Assembly (NCBI RefSeq): GCF_001667885.1
Contig: NZ_LZJW01000177.1
Location: 62,001-126,000 of the forward strand
Reading direction: 5' to 3'
Length of the DNA stretch: 64,000 bases
Source of the DNA: Mycobacterium scrofulaceum
Lineage (GTDB): Bacteria > Actinomycetota > Actinomycetes > Mycobacteriales > Mycobacteriaceae
Under the pieces are notes generated by a model. The model did not search any database, was not told the DNA's origin, and saw only the letters and a list, made by a program, of their open reading frames with translations. Every line of letters begins with the position of its first letter. Position 1 is the first letter of the stretch. Made by a program: the position numbers and the translations under genes. This document shows, piece after piece, positions 24,216 to 33,141 of this stretch.

Positions 24216-24428
24216 TTACCGCGCCGCCTTGGCGGCTTCGCGATGACCCTTCTTTTTCGCGTGGGTTGAGCAGCAATGCGTCATTTCACAATGGAACCGG
24301 TCGCTGCATTCATGCGAACAATAAATTGACGCGGCCGGAAGCCAATCGGGGTCGGACAGGTCGCGCGGTCGGTCATTGGGATCGAACGTGTGGCCGCAAT
24401 GCACGCAGGTCTTGACCTTGGTAGCCAT
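24216..24428 (-). CDS. Small cysteine-rich, probably zinc-binding protein
   Basis: A 70-residue protein convergent with regX3. It starts at the ATG at 24428 (MATKVKTCVHCGHTF). Eight residues could bind metal: CVHC near residue 8, then YCSHEC, HC and HCC between about residues 40 and 56. The C-terminus is basic (HAKKKGHREAAKAAR). The pattern suggests a zinc-ribbon or treble-clef fold, but I cannot place it in a named family. It has no counterpart at this position in M. tuberculosis. Codon use looks native. Confidence 0.65.
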   Translation of the reverse strand: MATKVKTCVHCGHTFDPNDRPRDLSDPDWLPAASIYCSHECSDRFHCEMTHCCSTHAKKKGHREAAKAAR

Positions 24429-24908
24429 GTCGTCAGGGTACGCGCAGAGGCGCTCAGTCGCTGCCCGTTTCTGCATTTCGCGGCGTCGCCAAGTGTGCAA
24501 TTCAACCGGAAATCGCCGGCGCCAGCGAATTACTTTTTGTAACTAATTCGGCCGTCGGCCGATGTCGACCGCGCCGCGGTTCGAGACGACCGGTGCGGCC
24601 ATCCCGATGAATTCGACGGGGCGGCAGGCAAATAGGCGCCAGATCGGCACTGGGCGGCGAAATCGCCTGCGGCGCAGGCCATTCCGGGGCTGTGATGCCG
24701 GCCGGCATCGGCGGGTGGCCCCAGGCGGCTTTCGGCAAGCGGTGCGGTCACGGGGCCCGGGCGACGATGTGGCCGCGAACACACTGCGCACCGCAGGAAT
24801 TAATTCGGCAGCCATGACGTTCGGGGTAGCCGTGGCGCGCGACGAAATGCTCGAACGGGTGAACTGTCTTAGCATCAGCCGATTGGTCGACCGTGATCGG
24901 GGGGAACG
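24429..24908. other. 480-base gap between the Cys-rich gene and mmpS
   Basis: Short open frames occur on both strands (for example plus 24562-24915), but they have arginine-rich, low-complexity composition and no motif I recognise. AT-rich patches near 24485-24545 and 24795-24900 probably hold the promoter of the Cys-rich gene and that of mmpS-mmpL. Decayed coding sequence is possible. Confidence 0.4.
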
Positions 24909-25334
24909 GTGTTGACGCTTCTCAAGCGGGCATGGGTTCCCGTGGTCGTCGTGGTGGCGGTGATCATCGGCGGCGTCGCGGTGGACCGCCTCAACGGCGT
25001 TTTCCCGGGGCCCGGCCTGCCCAAGCCCGATCCGCGGGATGCGACCCCGCCCTACGCCGCCAAGACCGCCGTCTACGAAATCCTGGGGCCACCGGGGACC
25101 ACCGGCGTCGTCAACTGGATGGATGCCGACGCGCAACCGCAGAAGGCCAACTTCACCACGTTGCCGTGGTCGACGACGATCGTCGCCCAGATGCCCGGCA
25201 TCTTCGCCTACGTCGTCGCGCAAGGTGACAGCCCCTCCATCGGCTGCCGGATCACGGTCGACGGCAAATTGGTCGATCAACGGCAAGCCGAGACGCGCAA
25301 TGCGCAGGTCTCCTGCCTGGACAAGTCCGCATGA
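24909..25334 (+). CDS. MmpS-family membrane protein
   Basis: A 141-residue accessory protein to an MmpL transporter. One membrane segment lies at about residues 8-26 (VPVVVVVAVIIGGVAV). The periplasmic part has the beta-sandwich features of the family: YEILGPPGTTGVVNWMD, LPWSTTIVAQMPGIFAYVVAQGD and a cysteine pair (IGCRITV, VSCLD). GTG at 24909 has GGGGGGAA just upstream. The stop overlaps the mmpL start as ATGA. The pair is inserted between regX3 and the GMC oxidoreductase gene, where M. tuberculosis has none. Confidence 0.9.
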   Translation: MLTLLKRAWVPVVVVVAVIIGGVAVDRLNGVFPGPGLPKPDPRDATPPYAAKTAVYEILGPPGTTGVVNWMDADAQPQKANFTTLPWSTTIVAQMPGIFAYVVAQGDSPSIGCRITVDGKLVDQRQAETRNAQVSCLDKSA

Positions 25335-28267
25335 CCGACAACACCAGCGACACCGACGAAATACCCGTCGCACAACCCACCGAAGTCGAGCACAAGCCGC
25401 GCATCGCCCGCGCCGTCCGCGTCCTGGCGCTGCCGATCGTCGTCTGCTGGGTGCTGATCGCGGTCGGCGTCAACGTCTTCGTCCCACAGCTGGAGAAGGT
25501 TGCCGAGGAGATCTCCGTTCCGCTCTCGCCCTCCGACGCGCCATCGGTCACCGGGATGAAGCACATCGGCGAGAAGTTCAAGGAGTACGACTCGGACAAC
25601 CTCGTCCTGGTCACCCTGGTCGGTGATAAGCCGCTCGGCGAGGACGCGCACCGGTTCTACGACGACCTGGTCAAAAAGATCCAGGCCGACCACGAACACG
25701 TCGAGCACGCGCTGAACTTCTGGGGACAGCGCTTCACGTCCTCGGGTGTGGAGAGCTACGACCACAAGGCCGCCTACGTCCAGGTCAACCTCAAAGGCGA
25801 TCAGGGAGGGGCGGTCGGCGACGCATCCGTTGCCGCGGTGCGCAAGATCGTCGCGGACTCCAAGCCGCCCGCCGGCGTCAAGGCCTACGTCGCGGGCCAG
25901 GGAGCGCTGACCGCCGACGTGATCGTTGTCGGTGACAAGAGCCTGGCCAAGATCACCATCATCACGGTCGTCATCATCGCGATCATGCTGATGTTCGTTT
26001 ACCGGTCCATCAGCACCGTGTTGCTGACCATGGTGATCCTCTTCGTGGGGCTCGCGGCCGGCCGCGGCGTGGTGTCGCTGCTGGGCGAAACCGGCGTCAT
26101 GGGGTTGTCGACCTTCGCCGTGAACCTGTTGACCTCACTCGCGATCGCGGCGGGTACCGATTATGCGATTTTCATGGTGGGCCGCTACCAGGAGGGCCGT
26201 GAACGCGGTCTGGACCGGGAAGCCGCCTATTACGACACCTTCGCCGGTGTCAGCAAGGTGGTCCTGGGCTCGGGTCTGACCATTGTTGGGGCGCTGGCCT
26301 GCTTGAAGTTCACCCGGCTGCCTTACTTCAGTTCGCTGGCGTTCCCGTGCGCGATAGGTCTGCTGGTGGTGGTGGCGGCCGGGGTCACGCTGACGCCCGC
26401 TCTCATCGTAGTCGCCAGTGGCTTCGGTCTTTTGGACCCCAAGCGCAAGTTCAACTACACCCGGTGGCGCCGCCTGGCGACGGCCATCGTGCGCTGGCCG
26501 GCGCCCATCCTCGCCGTTTCCGTCATTCTTGCCATCGTTGGCGCCCTTGGTCTCGCGGGCTTCACCCCGCGCTACAACGACCTCTACTACCTGCCGCATA
26601 GCGCCGCCTCGGTGCAGGCCTACGACGCGGCCGATCGCCACTTCACCCAGGCCCGTCTCAACCCGGACCTGCTGATGATCGAATCGGACCACGATCTGCG
26701 CAATCCCCGAGACATGCTGGTGCTGGACAAGGTTGCCGGTGCCATCTTCCGGGTGCCGGGCATCGAACGGGTGCAGAGCATCACCCGACCGCTCGGCCCA
26801 CCGATCGAAGACGGGTCAATTCCGTTCCAGCTCAGCGTGCAAACCGCGCCGATCCGTGACAACCTCAACTACCTGAGGGACCGCGTCGGCGACATCAAGA
26901 AGATCACCGGGTTCCTCGACACCCAGATCTCCCTGCTGGAACGCCAATACGCGATCACCCAGAAGCTCGCCAACGCGACGGACGACAGCGCAAAAACCAC
27001 GGCGGAGACCGCCGCCATCACCGACGAAATTCGCGACCACATCGCCGATTTCGACGACTTCTGGCGACCGATCCGCAGCTACTTCTACTGGGAGAGGCAC
27101 TGCTACGACATCCCGATCTGCTGGTCGCTGCGTAGCCTGTTCGATGCCTTGGACGGGTTTGATCAGCTCGCCGAGAAGTTCCACGCCCTCACCGGCGATC
27201 TCACCAACACGGCCGCGGCCACGCGCGAATTGTTGGCGATCATTCCGGAGAACATCGCGGTGTCGAAGGCGATCCGGGATACGACGCTGACCATCTACAG
27301 CTCGTTCGACAGTCTGATCGACCAGTTCGACCGGCTCACCGACACCAATGCTGTGATGGGTAAGTCGTTCAACGACGCTCGGGTGGAAAGCCTGTTTTAC
27401 CTGCCGCCGGAGATCTTCCAGAACTCCGATTTCCAGTTCGGGTTGAGCCTGATGGTGTCGCCCGACGGAAAGGCCGCGCGCTTCATCATCACTCACTCCC
27501 TGGACCCGGCAACCGCGGAAGGCATCAAGTCCGTCGAGCAAGAGCGCAACGCGGCCAAGGAGGCGCTGAAGCTCACTTCGCTGGAGAACGCCGACATCTA
27601 TCTCGGCGGCACCGCCGCGACATTTAACGACATCGCCACCGGCGCCTGGTACGACCTGCTGATCGCCGCGGTGGCGTCGATCGTGCTGATCTTCATCATC
27701 ATGGTGATCGTCACCCGCGCCCTGGTAGCAGCAGGTGTCATCGTCGGCACGATCGTGCTGTCGCTAGGCGCAGCGTTCGGATTCTCGACATTGATCTGGC
27801 AACACCTGGGCCACTTCCAGTTGCACTGGGTAGCAACGGAATTCGCGTTGATCGTGCTCTTGGCGGTGGGGTCTGATTACAACCTGATGCTGGTGTCGCG
27901 GATCGAGGAGGAAATCGGGGCCGGCCTGAACACCGGACTCATCCGCGGCGTCGGCGTGACGGGCCCGGTGGTGTCCGCGGCCGGTGTGGTGTTCGCCGTG
28001 ACCATGGCCACGATGCTCTCCAGCGATCTCCGCGCGATCGGTCAGTTCGGTACGACGATCGGGCTCGGCCTGATGTTCGACACCTTCGTCGTGCGATCGC
28101 TGATCACCCCGTCGATCATGACCCTGATGGGCCGCTGGTTCTGGTGGCCGAAGCGGGTACGGGTCCGTCCGGCGAGCCAGATGCTTCGGTCCGTCGGCCC
28201 GCGTCCGCTGGTTCGTGCGCTGCTGTACCAGCCGCGGCACGCGGCTGCGTCGGAATCGCGGACGTAA
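25331..28267 (+). CDS. MmpL-family RND lipid transporter
   Basis: A 978-residue inner-membrane exporter of the RND superfamily with about 12 membrane segments and two large periplasmic loops. The proton-relay Asp-Tyr pairs are present in both halves: D277-Y278 in GTDYAIFMVGR and D849-Y850 in GSDYNLMLVSR. The second periplasmic loop contains a helical coiled-coil region (about residues 520-640) and the cysteine pair in RHCYDIPICW, as in glycolipid exporters such as MmpL4. It has no long C-terminal cytoplasmic tail, unlike MmpL3. The cargo is unknown; glycopeptidolipid, siderophore or another lipid would all be possible. Confidence 0.93.
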   Translation: MTDNTSDTDEIPVAQPTEVEHKPRIARAVRVLALPIVVCWVLIAVGVNVFVPQLEKVAEEISVPLSPSDAPSVTGMKHIGEKFKEYDSDNLVLVTLVGDKPLGEDAHRFYDDLVKKIQADHEHVEHALNFWGQRFTSSGVESYDHKAAYVQVNLKGDQGGAVGDASVAAVRKIVADSKPPAGVKAYVAGQGALTADVIVVGDKSLAKITIITVVIIAIMLMFVYRSISTVLLTMVILFVGLAAGRGVVSLLGETGVMGLSTFAVNLLTSLAIAAGTDYAIFMVGRYQEGRERGLDREAAYYDTFAGVSKVVLGSGLTIVGALACLKFTRLPYFSSLAFPCAIGLLVVVAAGVTLTPALIVVASGFGLLDPKRKFNYTRWRRLATAIVRWPAPILAVSVILAIVGALGLAGFTPRYNDLYYLPHSAASVQAYDAADRHFTQARLNPDLLMIESDHDLRNPRDMLVLDKVAGAIFRVPGIERVQSITRPLGPPIEDGSIPFQLSVQTAPIRDNLNYLRDRVGDIKKITGFLDTQISLLERQYAITQKLANATDDSAKTTAETAAITDEIRDHIADFDDFWRPIRSYFYWERHCYDIPICWSLRSLFDALDGFDQLAEKFHALTGDLTNTAAATRELLAIIPENIAVSKAIRDTTLTIYSSFDSLIDQFDRLTDTNAVMGKSFNDARVESLFYLPPEIFQNSDFQFGLSLMVSPDGKAARFIITHSLDPATAEGIKSVEQERNAAKEALKLTSLENADIYLGGTAATFNDIATGAWYDLLIAAVASIVLIFIIMVIVTRALVAAGVIVGTIVLSLGAAFGFSTLIWQHLGHFQLHWVATEFALIVLLAVGSDYNLMLVSRIEEEIGAGLNTGLIRGVGVTGPVVSAAGVVFAVTMATMLSSDLRAIGQFGTTIGLGLMFDTFVVRSLITPSIMTLMGRWFWWPKRVRVRPASQMLRSVGPRPLVRALLYQPRHAAASESRT

Positions 28268-28362
28268 CCGTCTAGCTCCTCGGGCATTTCGCGGCGGCGG
28301 ACCGCTGCCTGATCGTCACGCGCCGTTTACGCCATTTGCTGGTGCTCGACCACCCTGCGCGT

Positions 28363-28404
28363 TATTCTATCGCCGTTGAAAAAATATTCTATGGCCGTTG
28401 AAAA
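28363..28404 (+). repeat. Tandem 22-bp direct repeat upstream of the PPE gene
   Basis: TATTCTATCGCCGTTGAAAA at 28363-28382 recurs as TATTCTATGGCCGTTGAAAA at 28385-28404, a 22-bp period with one mismatch in the first 20 bases. The copies lie about two DNA turns apart, on the same face of the helix, 34 bases before the PPE ATG. A direct-repeat operator or duplicated -10 region is possible. Confidence 0.7.
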
Positions 28405-28437
28405 TCGCCCATGCCCGGCGCGGAGAGGACTGACGAC

Positions 28438-29643
28438 ATGGACTTTGCGTCGCTGCCTCCGGAGGTCAACTCCGGGCTGATGTATTCCGGTCCCGGGGCG
28501 GCGCCGTTGCTGGCAGCAGCGGCGGCCTGGGAAGCGTTGGCGGGTCAGCTGGAGTCCACGGCCGGTGGCTACGCCGTCGAGCTGGCGGGGTTGACCGGCC
28601 AGGCGTGGTCCGGCCCGTCGTCGCTGCTGATGACCGCCGCTGCCACACCCTATGTCCAGTGGCTGTCGACCGCCGCCGCCCAGGCCGCGCAGACCGGCGT
28701 CCAGGCCTACGCGGCGGCGGCGGCCTACGAGGCGGCGTTTGCGATGACCGTGCCGCCGCCGGTGATCGCCGCCAATCGGGCGCAATTGCTGGCGCTGATC
28801 GCGACCAACTTCTTCGGGCAGAACACCCCGGCGATCGCGGCGACCGAGGCGCAATACCTGCAGATGTGGGTGCAAGACGCCACCGCGATGTACGGCTATT
28901 CCGCCGCCTGCGAGACGGCCGCCACGCTGGCCCCGTTCGACGAACCGCCGCGGACCACGAACTCGACCGGGCAGGGCGCTCAGGCCCAGACGCTGTCGGC
29001 GCAGGCCACCGGCAACACCACCCGGCAGCTCGCTTCGACCAATGTCACGATGCACACCGCCAATGCGGTCACGCCCGTCGCGCCCGGCGAGACGGTCGCC
29101 GCCCCGCCGGGCAGCACCATCACGCTCGGCGCCAACACCGGCATGTACCTCAACAGCGGCTCGATCTCGATCACGGGTTCCGGCACCAACCTGATCAGTT
29201 TCGGCTCCGTTATCGTCAACCCCGGCAGCACAATTCACACGCTGATCGATTGCTCGGAGGGCGGTGTCCTGGTCCCCGGCGGCGTCGACGTCACCGCCGG
29301 TGCCAGCCCGCTCGTCCTCACCCCCGGCTCGTTCCAGGAGGTTCTGGTCACCCTCGTCAACGGCTCCGCCACACTCCCCGTCGTCGGGGCGGAGCAGGTC
29401 GCGGTCCAAACCCTCGGCAACACGGCCACCGCGATCGCCGGTCCCGCGGGCGCGTCCGTCACCAACGTCTTCGGAACGGTCAGCATCGTCACGGTCACCC
29501 CCTTACCCGGCCCGTCGAGCGCCCTCGGGGCCCCGCTGGCCGGATTGGCCGCGCCGGGACTGGCGGGTACCGCCGGAATTCAGCCGCAACTCGATGTGGA
29601 TGAGCTATTGGACTGGGCGCAAACGGTTTCCAGCGTCGGATGA
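28438..29643 (+). CDS. PPE-family protein with an atypical C-terminus
   Basis: A 401-residue PPE protein. The N-terminal 180-residue domain begins MDFASLPPEVNSGLMYSGPG with the Pro-Pro-Glu motif at residues 7-9. It continues with TGQAWSGPSS (WxG) and NFFGQNTPAIAATEAQY, the region where PPE partners meet PE and EspG. Such proteins are exported by ESX systems. The C-terminal half lacks SVP, PPW or MPTR repeats. It has strand-rich Gly/Ser/Thr/Val repeats (GSTITLGANTG, GSISITGSGTNL, GSVIVNPGSTI), perhaps a beta-helix. The ATG has GAGAGGA 9 bases upstream. No PE gene is adjacent. Confidence 0.9.
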   Translation: MDFASLPPEVNSGLMYSGPGAAPLLAAAAAWEALAGQLESTAGGYAVELAGLTGQAWSGPSSLLMTAAATPYVQWLSTAAAQAAQTGVQAYAAAAAYEAAFAMTVPPPVIAANRAQLLALIATNFFGQNTPAIAATEAQYLQMWVQDATAMYGYSAACETAATLAPFDEPPRTTNSTGQGAQAQTLSAQATGNTTRQLASTNVTMHTANAVTPVAPGETVAAPPGSTITLGANTGMYLNSGSISITGSGTNLISFGSVIVNPGSTIHTLIDCSEGGVLVPGGVDVTAGASPLVLTPGSFQEVLVTLVNGSATLPVVGAEQVAVQTLGNTATAIAGPAGASVTNVFGTVSIVTVTPLPGPSSALGAPLAGLAAPGLAGTAGIQPQLDVDELLDWAQTVSSVG

Positions 29644-29696
29644 GGGACGTGCCGACACACCCCAACGCGCGGCCCGCGTGGCCGTTTCACCCGGCG

Positions 29697-29926
29697 TGCG
29701 GGGTCGGCGCCCCGTCCGCCGGGATGGGCGACGCGGCCGCACTCGGTCCGCTGTCGGTTCCCGCGGCCTGGACGACGTCCGCCCCGCACGCCGGGTCGCC
29801 GCCGTCGCCGCCGGATACGCGCGTCGACGCCGCCGCGCCGGGGCGCACCTTCCAGCGGGCGTTGATGGCAACGATCACCGGTCGCTCATCCTCGGCAACG
29901 GTTGTGCGCTCACGGCTTTCGGCGTG
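29697..29926 (+). pseudogene. Remnant of a PPE-SVP C-terminal domain
   Basis: In a frame different from the PPE gene just upstream, this stretch encodes GPLSVPAAWTTSAP, the GxxSVPxxW signature of PPE-SVP proteins. It is followed by GRTFQRALMATITGR and ATVVRSR, which resemble the conserved end of that subfamily. No PPE N-terminal domain belongs to this frame. It is either the displaced tail of the upstream PPE gene or the end of a deleted neighbour. The bases from 29927 to 29988 hold nothing I recognise. Confidence 0.6.
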
Positions 29927-29988
29927 CGCCCATGGCGCAGATTTCGCCGATTCCCCGCCGTGGACGCACTCGCGAAGCCCTGAGCGCA

Positions 29989-31839
29989 CTACCGGGCGGC
30001 CAGCACCTCGTCGGCCACGCCCAGCGCGAGCGCCATGATCGACACCTGCGGGTTGACCTCCGGGCAACTCGGCAGGATCGAGGCGTCGGCCACCCACACG
30101 CCGTCCACGCCGCGCAACCGCCCCGCCTCGTCGACGGGGCACAACTGATCGTCGGCGCCCGCGGCGGCCGTGCCGGTCGGGTGGAAGGCGGCCAGGTGCA
30201 GGCTTCGGGGGTCGCTGCGCCGCAACGCATCACGCAGGGCGGGCAGCGATGTCACCGTCATCGCGCCGGGCAGTCCGGTGAGCACCTCGGTCGCGCCCGC
30301 GGCGAACAACAGCCGGCCCATCGCCTCGATCGCCACCACGAGCTTGCCGGCGTCGGTGGGGGCGATGTTGTAGCGCACCAGCGTCTCGCCGCGCACCGTG
30401 GACACCGACCCGACACCGCGATCGGCCACCATGGCGCCGAAGGTGGCCACCCGGGGCGCGGCGTCCAGCCAGCCGAGCAGCTCGGCGCCGTAGCCGGGAT
30501 ACACCATCGAGCCCATCCCTGGTGGGGTGGAGGTGGCCTCGATCAGCACGCCGTGCGATTCGTGCAGCTCGTGTACCGCGGCGCTTTGCAGCACCCCGTG
30601 CCAGGCGACGACGTCGTCGTCGAAGCGCCCGGCGAGCATCGTCGCGGGATGCAGGGCCAGGTTGCGGCCGAGCCGCAGGTGTGATCCAAACCCGCTGCGC
30701 CGCAACAACCCTGGCGTCTCGGTGGCGCCGGCCGCCACGATCACCGTGTCGGCCAGGATGTCCAGCGCCGTGCCGTCGGGCCGCCGGGCCCGCACGCCGC
30801 GGGCGCGTCCGTGCCGATGCAACACCCGCTCGACGCGGGCCTCGGAGATGATCCGCGCGCCCGCCGCGCACGCCTGCGGTAGCGCGTTGAGGTGTACGCC
30901 GAACTTGGCGTTGCGCGGGCAACCGATCGCGCACTGGCAGCACCCTTCGCAGCCCGGCGCGTTGCGCGGGATCGGCGCGGCCCGCCAGCCCAGCGTGGCG
31001 GCGGCGTCCAGTAGCAGCCGACCGTTGCGGCCCATAATCTCCAGCGGCACCGGGGCGACCCGCAGGGTGCGCTCGACGTCGTCGAGGCGCTCACCCAGCC
31101 GGTCGGGATCGGCCAGGGTGAGCCCGAACTCGTCGCGCCAACGCCGCTGCACCGCCGAAGGCGGGCGATAGCAGGTGCCGGAGTTCACCACCGTGGTGCC
31201 GCCCACCGCCCGGCCGATGGGCAACACCACCGACGGGCGCCCCAGTGCGACCGTGGCGCCGGCGCCCCGGTACAGCCCGGCATAGCGATCGATCGGGTGG
31301 GTGGTGCGCAGTTCCCCGACCGACCACCGCCGTCCCTCCTCGAGGACGACGACCTCCAGTCCGGCCCGCGCCAGCGCGCGGGCCACCATCGCGCCGCCGG
31401 CGCCGGACCCCACGATCACCGCATCGGCGGTGACCACGGAGCGGCTCTCGGCCGACGAGACGATGTTCAACGCCGCGTCGGGCCGGGCCGTCCCGTGCTG
31501 CGCCGCATGCGAAAGCAGCTCGGGCGCATACGTTTCCGCGCCGTTGGCCAGCAACACGATCGCTTTCATGGCCTCGACGGCCGCACCGGCGTCCGGGCTC
31601 AGCGCGGCGACCCGGCGCAGCACCTGCTCACGTCGGTCGGGGCCCAGCCGCGACATTGACCGGCCGGTGGTGACGTAGCTCGCGGCGGCCAGGGTGAGCA
31701 GCCCGGCGCGCGCCGCCACCCGTGACGTCGCCGGCAGCTGCCGCAGGTAGCGCTCGACGCGCTGCGCCAGCTCGGGCGCCGCCGGGCCGCCGTACTCCTC
31801 GGGCAGCAGCGCGGCGCCGAACGAGGCGACCAAGCTCAT
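29989..31839 (-). CDS. GMC-family oxidoreductase (Rv0492c-like)
   Basis: A 616-residue flavoenzyme. An N-terminal extension of about 135 residues resembles the gluconate dehydrogenase small-subunit type. The FAD loop VIVGSGAGGAMVARALA follows, then GRAVGGTTVVNSGTC. A cysteine cluster GCEGCCQCAIGCP near residue 305 is common to cholesterol-oxidase-like GMC enzymes. The C-terminal GMC signature contains HPTGTAAAG and NPQVSIMALALG, with the active His. The substrate is unknown. ATG 31839 overlaps the next gene's stop as ATGA, so three genes from 33112 downwards form one coupled operon. Confidence 0.9.
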   Translation of the reverse strand: MSLVASFGAALLPEEYGGPAAPELAQRVERYLRQLPATSRVAARAGLLTLAAASYVTTGRSMSRLGPDRREQVLRRVAALSPDAGAAVEAMKAIVLLANGAETYAPELLSHAAQHGTARPDAALNIVSSAESRSVVTADAVIVGSGAGGAMVARALARAGLEVVVLEEGRRWSVGELRTTHPIDRYAGLYRGAGATVALGRPSVVLPIGRAVGGTTVVNSGTCYRPPSAVQRRWRDEFGLTLADPDRLGERLDDVERTLRVAPVPLEIMGRNGRLLLDAAATLGWRAAPIPRNAPGCEGCCQCAIGCPRNAKFGVHLNALPQACAAGARIISEARVERVLHRHGRARGVRARRPDGTALDILADTVIVAAGATETPGLLRRSGFGSHLRLGRNLALHPATMLAGRFDDDVVAWHGVLQSAAVHELHESHGVLIEATSTPPGMGSMVYPGYGAELLGWLDAAPRVATFGAMVADRGVGSVSTVRGETLVRYNIAPTDAGKLVVAIEAMGRLLFAAGATEVLTGLPGAMTVTSLPALRDALRRSDPRSLHLAAFHPTGTAAAGADDQLCPVDEAGRLRGVDGVWVADASILPSCPEVNPQVSIMALALGVADEVLAAR

Positions 31840-32165
31840 ATCAACCGCGCGAGGCGGCGGCCCATCTTGATGAAGAACGGGTAGGTGGCGAAGATGGCGC
31901 CCGCCGCCGCGTGCAGCGGCCATTCCGCCTTCGCGGTGTCCACGCCGAAAACGCCGCTGTTCCACATGAAGTCGCGGCCGTTGCGGGCGCGGAAGGGCCG
32001 CCACAGCACCCCGAGGCCGGGCACGTTGTTGTAGAGCCCGAACGACCCGCCGAAGAAGACGCCCAGGGTGGCGGCCTCGGCGACGTCGCGCCGGTCGGCG
32101 GGCAGGCGCCGCTCGATGAGCACACCGGAGGCGAACAGCAAGGGTGGGTCGAGCAGAAAGCTCAT
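31836..32165 (-). CDS. Small conserved protein (Rv0492A-like)
   Basis: A 109-residue protein, coupled at both ends by ATGA overlaps with its neighbours. It begins MSFLLDPPLLFASGVLIERRLP, and hydrophobic stretches at about residues 5-17 and 32-45 suggest weak membrane association. The length and place match Rv0492A. No motif indicates a reaction; it may be a partner of the downstream GMC oxidoreductase. Confidence 0.8.
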   Translation of the reverse strand: MSFLLDPPLLFASGVLIERRLPADRRDVAEAATLGVFFGGSFGLYNNVPGLGVLWRPFRARNGRDFMWNSGVFGVDTAKAEWPLHAAAGAIFATYPFFIKMGRRLARLI

Positions 32166-33112
32166 GTCGGGATCCTTTCGTTGACATCCGGTGCCGCATC
32201 GCCGCGCAGGCCCACCTCGGCGTGACCCGTGCCCAGCACCGACCAGCGCCGGTCGTCGATCTCGACGTGGACGTCGGCTTGTTCGGTGTTGGTGCACACC
32301 GCCTTAGCGCCGTCGGGGTCGGTGTATTCGAGGCTCACGCACTTTTGCGCCGGCTGGTCGATCCGGATGAGCACCCGGCGACCGCCGATGCGCCCCTCCA
32401 GCTGCCAGTGGGTCAGGCCGAGCGTCGTCCGCATTCGCAGGGACGGCAATGGGCTTGCGGGCCAATCCTTTCCGTCGAGGCGAAACCGGACGAACGCCAG
32501 CGGGGCCAGCCTGTTCAGCCCCGGCTTGTGCGAGACGGCGCTGACCGCCTCCACCACGTCGCCGTTGCCGAGGTCGGCGTGCACCCATCCCCAGCGCTTG
32601 GCGTTACCGTGCCCGTAGATATGGGCGACCCCGCCGCGCCACCCCTCGAGGCGCAAAGCGGTGTCGGCCACGGTGAGCGAGCCGGCGAAGTCGGCGGTGG
32701 GGGCGAGAACGACCTGGGCGCCCGGCAGCAGTTCGCGCTCCCAGGCCGCGCGGGGAAACGTCCACAGCGGTGCGCCAGTGTCGGTCCACGACAGCTCCCA
32801 GGCGAGCGATCCGGCGCGCCCACTCAGCCGTTTGTCGCCCACCCGCGCGCCCGCGGCGTCGAACCACCAGGTGCCCGACGCGGGCTGGGCGGGGGCCGGA
32901 CCGAACCGCTCGGTGCGGGGCGGACCGTCGGCCGGGAACCAGGTGGCCCAGCCGTGCGCGTAGGGGTCGCCCCGCAGCGGGGCCACCGTCTCGCAGTGCA
33001 CCCACAACCCGGCACGCGTCGCCGGGTCCGACAGGGTGGCGTACCAGACCTCCAGGCGGCCGGGCTTGCCGCGCCAGCGTGGGGCCGCCGCCAATCGCGT
33101 GTCGCCGTCCAT
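32162..33112 (-). CDS. Conserved hypothetical protein (Rv0493c-like)
   Basis: A 316-residue soluble-looking protein rich in tryptophan and beta-strand-type sequence, such as WVHCETVAPLRGDPYAHGWATWFP and GHGNAKRWGWVHADLG. That pattern resembles hydroxyneurosporene/tocopherol-cyclase-like lipocalin folds that bind hydrophobic ligands, but I could not confirm it. It is first in the operon with the GMC oxidoreductase and is divergent from the FadR-like regulator, separated by 42 bases. Control by that regulator is likely from the shared promoter region. Confidence 0.8.
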   Translation of the reverse strand: MDGDTRLAAAPRWRGKPGRLEVWYATLSDPATRAGLWVHCETVAPLRGDPYAHGWATWFPADGPPRTERFGPAPAQPASGTWWFDAAGARVGDKRLSGRAGSLAWELSWTDTGAPLWTFPRAAWERELLPGAQVVLAPTADFAGSLTVADTALRLEGWRGGVAHIYGHGNAKRWGWVHADLGNGDVVEAVSAVSHKPGLNRLAPLAFVRFRLDGKDWPASPLPSLRMRTTLGLTHWQLEGRIGGRRVLIRIDQPAQKCVSLEYTDPDGAKAVCTNTEQADVHVEIDDRRWSVLGTGHAEVGLRGDAAPDVNERIPT

Positions 33113-33141
33113 TGCTCACCTTCCGTGGGTCCGTCCACTAT

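Noticed and set aside
24562..24915. 117-codon plus-strand frame before mmpS
   Set aside because: Composition is that of shadow coding sequence and it overlaps the mmpS start; no binding site or homology is visible.
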